Source: Saccharopolyspora ipomoeae (lineage in GTDB: Bacteria > Actinomycetota > Actinomycetes > Mycobacteriales > Pseudonocardiaceae). From it: 64,000 bases of DNA. The translations under genes and the position numbers were made by a program. Positions 33,815 through 64,000 of this stretch are shown here, one piece after another. Each line of letters opens with the position of its first letter. Position 1 is the first letter of the stretch. The stretch covers positions 1-64,000 of the forward strand of contig NZ_JASAOF010000027.1 in assembly GCF_029952525.1 (NCBI RefSeq). Direction: 5' to 3'. The notes beneath the pieces were generated by a model. That model worked only from the letters and a program-made list of their open reading frames with translations, was not told the origin of the DNA and ran no database searches.

Positions 33815-34990
33815 GTGACCAACACCGAAGAGCAGCCCGTCCCGTTCATGCTGCGCAGGCCGGGCGTGTCGTTCCCGCCGCCCGAGTACGCCGAGTTCCG
33901 GCAGCGGCAGGGCCTGATCCGCGCGGCGCTGCCCACCGGCGACACGGTCTGGCTGGTGACCCGGCACGAGGACGTGCGGGAGGTCCTCACCGATCCGCGG
34001 ATCAGCTCGAACCCGGCGCACGAGGGCTTCCCCGCGCCCGGCCGCACCGGCGGGGTGCCGGCCGCCAGCGAGATCCCCGGCTGGTTCGTGGCGCTCGACC
34101 CTCCGGACCACGGCAAGTTCCGCAAGCAGCTGCTGCCCGAGTTCACCGTGCGCCGCATCCGGGCGCTGCGGCCGGCGATCGAGTCCATCGTGGACGAGTC
34201 GATCGACGCGATGCTGGCCCGCGGCAACAGCGCCGACCTCGTCGAGGACTTCTCGCTGTCGGTGCCGTCGCTGGTCATCTCGGCGCTGCTGGGCGTGCCG
34301 AAGGTCGATCGCGCGTTCTTCGAGGCCAAGACCAAGATCCTGGTGACGATCAACTCGACCGACGAGCAGCGCGACGAGGCCAGCAAGCAGATCCTGCGCT
34401 ACCTCAACCGGCTCATCGCGATCAAGCGGAAGCGCCCCGGCGACGACCTGCTCAGCAAGCTCAGCGCAGGCGACGGCATGTCCGTGCAGGAGCTCTCCGG
34501 CGTGGCGATGCTGCTGCTCATCGCCGGGCACGAGACCACCGCGAACAACATCTCGCTGGGCGTGCTGACGCTGCTCTCGCACCCGGAGTGGATCAACGAT
34601 CCGCGGGTCGTCGAGGAGCTGCTGCGCTACTACTCGGTCGCCGACATGGTGGCGCTGCGGGTCGCCACCGACGACGTCGAGATCGGCGGGCAGCTGATCA
34701 AGGCGGGCGAGGGCGTGGTGCCGCTGGTCGCCGGCGCCAACCACGACTCGACGGTCTTCGAACGGCCCGACGAGTTCGACCCCACTCGCTCCGCGCAGGG
34801 CCACGTCGCGTTCGGCTACGGCGTGCACCAGTGCCTCGGGCAGAACCTCGTCCGGCTGGAGATGGAGGTCGCCTACTCCAAGCTGTTCGAGCGCATCCCG
34901 ACGCTGGAAGTGGCCGTGCCGATGTCGGAACTGCCGTTCAAGTACGACGGGATCCTCTTCGGGCTGCACGCGCTGCCCGTGCGCTGGTGA
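33815..34990 (+). CDS. Cytochrome P450
   Basis: A 391-residue bacterial class I P450. It has the I-helix AGHETT, the ExxR motif (EELLRYYS), ADMVALRVATDDVEIGG and the heme-binding loop FGYGVHQCLGQNLVRLEM with the Cys ligand. It is therefore a true oxygenase and not a Cys-lacking helper of the DesVIII type. It gets electrons through the ferredoxin encoded 37 bp downstream. It probably hydroxylates or epoxidises the polyketide, or closes a ring. GTG 33815 with GGGAAG is preferred over GTG 33806, which overlaps the glycosyltransferase stop. Nearest known groups would be the CYP105/107 macrolide P450s; that is inference. Confidence 0.92.
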   Translation: MTNTEEQPVPFMLRRPGVSFPPPEYAEFRQRQGLIRAALPTGDTVWLVTRHEDVREVLTDPRISSNPAHEGFPAPGRTGGVPAASEIPGWFVALDPPDHGKFRKQLLPEFTVRRIRALRPAIESIVDESIDAMLARGNSADLVEDFSLSVPSLVISALLGVPKVDRAFFEAKTKILVTINSTDEQRDEASKQILRYLNRLIAIKRKRPGDDLLSKLSAGDGMSVQELSGVAMLLLIAGHETTANNISLGVLTLLSHPEWINDPRVVEELLRYYSVADMVALRVATDDVEIGGQLIKAGEGVVPLVAGANHDSTVFERPDEFDPTRSAQGHVAFGYGVHQCLGQNLVRLEMEVAYSKLFERIPTLEVAVPMSELPFKYDGILFGLHALPVRW

Positions 34991-35027
34991 CCCGATCCCC
35001 TCCCGCTCCCGGAAAGGTGAAACAAGC

Positions 35028-35222
35028 ATGACCCAGATCGTCGTGGACACCGAGAAGTGCGTCGGCGCGGCGCAGTGCGTGCTCTCGGCCCCGGACCTGT
35101 TCGACCAGGACGACGACGGCTTCGTCCTCGTCCTGGAGGAGAACCCGGCGGGCGAGCTCGCCCGATCGGCCACCACGGCCGCCACCCTCTGCCCCTCCCA
35201 AGCCATCACGGTCCAGGACTGA
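35028..35222 (+). CDS. 3Fe-4S ferredoxin
   Basis: A 64-residue ferredoxin. Cys positions CVGAAQC (C-x5-C) and the later CP in LCPSQAI fit a [3Fe-4S] cluster of the type that serves actinobacterial P450s. ATG 35028 follows GGAAAGG. It closes the plus-strand operon and is the natural redox partner of the P450 before it. The reductase is not encoded here. Confidence 0.92.
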   Translation: MTQIVVDTEKCVGAAQCVLSAPDLFDQDDDGFVLVLEENPAGELARSATTAATLCPSQAITVQD

Positions 35223-35304
35223 CCCCGGGACCGAACCACGAGCCCGACCCCGGCCCGCGCGCAAAACCCAACCTCAGTCCGCAAGGCCACGCCGCGAGGT
35301 CCCG

Positions 35305-35384
35305 GGTGACGCGATTTCAATGGAAATCCGGTCCCCGATTTCAATGGAAATCAGGAGTCCGACTTCCATTGAAATCGCGTCACC
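35305..35384. repeat. Palindromic repeat element with three ATTTCAATGGAAAT-like copies
   Basis: The 24-bp outer arms (35305-35328 and 35361-35384) are inverted copies with one mismatch. The middle holds a further direct copy, CGATTTCAATGGAAATC (35336-35352). Base composition is well below the surrounding GC. It looks like a small non-coding mobile or REP-like element sitting 82 bp after the ferredoxin stop. Confidence 0.8.
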
Positions 35385-35487
35385 CCTGGCGATGAGCTCC
35401 TGGCCGTCGAGGTGCTCACCGGAGCGTCGCCGGCGCGCGACGCTCGTCCCCTGCCGGTCACGAGCACCCGAGGCGACCAGGCCTGAA

Positions 35488-35519
35488 GATGCCCCGCACC
35501 ACACCAGGTGCGGGGCATC
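35488..35519. terminator. Hairpin in the convergent gap
   Basis: Perfect 13-bp stem (GATGCCCCGCACC and complement) with a 6-base loop, ACACCA. It probably ends plus-strand operon transcripts and may act in both directions. Confidence 0.7.
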
Positions 35520-35611
35520 CTGCTGTGCGCACCGCCCCACCGCCAATCCGGAGCCGTGGACTGCGTGAATCCGGTCCGGGTGCCCGGGCTCGGGTCGTGC
35601 GGGGTGAGGCA

Positions 35612-35685
35612 GGGGACAGTTTTAGCCATAATTGTCCGGACAAAAGGGACATTGATCATGGGTGATTATGGCTAAAACTGTCCCC
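35612..35685. repeat. Perfect 21-bp inverted-repeat element
   Basis: The arms at 35612-35632 and 35665-35685 are exact inverted copies (left arm begins GGGGACAGTTTTAGCCATAA). The 32-base loop holds the palindrome TGTCCGGACA (35633-35642). Low GC compared with the neighbours. It could be a MITE-like element, a strong hairpin or a regulator site; no frame inside is coding. Confidence 0.85.
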
Positions 35686-35739
35686 ACCCGAGTCTCCGAC
35701 CACAGAGATGAGATGAGGTCGGGACCGAGATCGGGGTCG

Positions 35740-35780
35740 GGATTGCGGACGCGATCGGGAGTTGATCGCGTCCGCAATCC
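35740..35780. terminator. Strong hairpin before the PKS stop
   Basis: Perfect 17-bp stem (GGATTGCGGACGCGATC and complement) with a 7-base loop. It lies 125 bp beyond the PKS stop on the minus strand and is a good candidate for PKS termination. Confidence 0.75.
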
Positions 35781-35815
35781 GGGTTGCTCGGAGGGCTCGG
35801 GACCCGGAGCGGGGA

Positions 35816-35871
35816 CCGGGCTCTGGGGACCGGGGCCTGGCGGCCGGGCTCTGGGGACCGGGCCCTGGCGG
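35816..35871. repeat. Two tandem 28-bp GC-rich repeats
   Basis: Copies at 35816-35843 and 35844-35871 (CCGGGCTCTGGGGACCGGG and a further 9 bases) differ at one position. Shorter related GGGGACCGGG pieces flank them. Simple local duplication just beyond the PKS stop. Confidence 0.8.
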
Positions 35872-35904
35872 CAGGCGGGAGCAGGGGTCTGGGGGCGGGG
35901 CTGG

Positions 35905-63999
<28,095 letters not shown>

Positions 64000-64000
64000 C

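Noticed and set aside
33815-34990. P450 as a DesVIII-like inactive helper of the glycosyltransferase
   Set aside because: The heme Cys loop (FGYGVHQCLG), the AGHETT I-helix and ExxR are intact, so it reads as a working P450.

Overview
High-GC actinobacterial chromosome, about 70 percent G+C, with the codon use and gene families of the Pseudonocardiaceae. Saccharopolyspora or a close relative is my guess, which rests on gene content and not on any marker gene. No tRNA, rRNA, CRISPR array or intact insertion sequence was seen.

Left part (1-9900): a GT-B-like transferase, a STAND/NB-ARC-TPR ATPase with a small membrane partner, a 3'-truncated Schlafen-3-like (DUF2075) nuclease-helicase and a DUF5710/HNH-like protein give this stretch the look of a worn defence or accessory region. 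A flavin-dependent monooxygenase of the acyl-CoA dehydrogenase fold and two DUF3592 membrane proteins follow.

Middle part (10000-25300): a secreted xylan-degrading pair (GH10 xylanase, GH62 arabinofuranosidase) lies behind operator-like GAAA-N-TTTC repeats. Then come an Scr1-type regulator/DUF397 unit whose helix-turn-helix is cut short, a carboxylesterase and a frameshifted GntR gene. A four-gene minus-strand cassette (kinase-like protein, zinc-ribbon membrane protein, small coiled-coil protein, membrane pseudokinase) has no function I can name. It is followed by a cation/proton antiporter, a zinc alcohol dehydrogenase and a three-gene cobalt-type nitrile hydratase with split beta subunit.

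Right part (25300-64000): a polyketide gene cluster. A type I DAHP synthase (minus) faces a plus-strand operon of fused acyl-CoA carboxylase, chorismatase (FkbO/Hyg5 family), glycosyltransferase, P450 and 3Fe-4S ferredoxin. Convergent to it is a giant type I PKS gene that runs off the right edge. It holds five complete KS-AT-DH-KR-ACP modules plus the end of a sixth, all complete ATs malonyl-type, all DH and KR motifs intact, no ER, no thioesterase and a C-terminal docking region. Together they suggest a chorismate-derived starter (3-hydroxybenzoate or a dihydroxycyclohexadiene acid) extended into a conjugated polyene of at least six double bonds, then oxidised and glycosylated. DAHP synthase would feed chorismate and the carboxylase would feed malonyl-CoA.

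The most unusual sequence structure is a low-GC repeat (core GAATACCGGAGTTTTC) inserted in frame at the same place in four of the five complete AT domains. Two palindromic repeat elements also lie in the convergent gap before the PKS (35300-35690), and near-identical patches shared between PKS modules suggest recent gene conversion.
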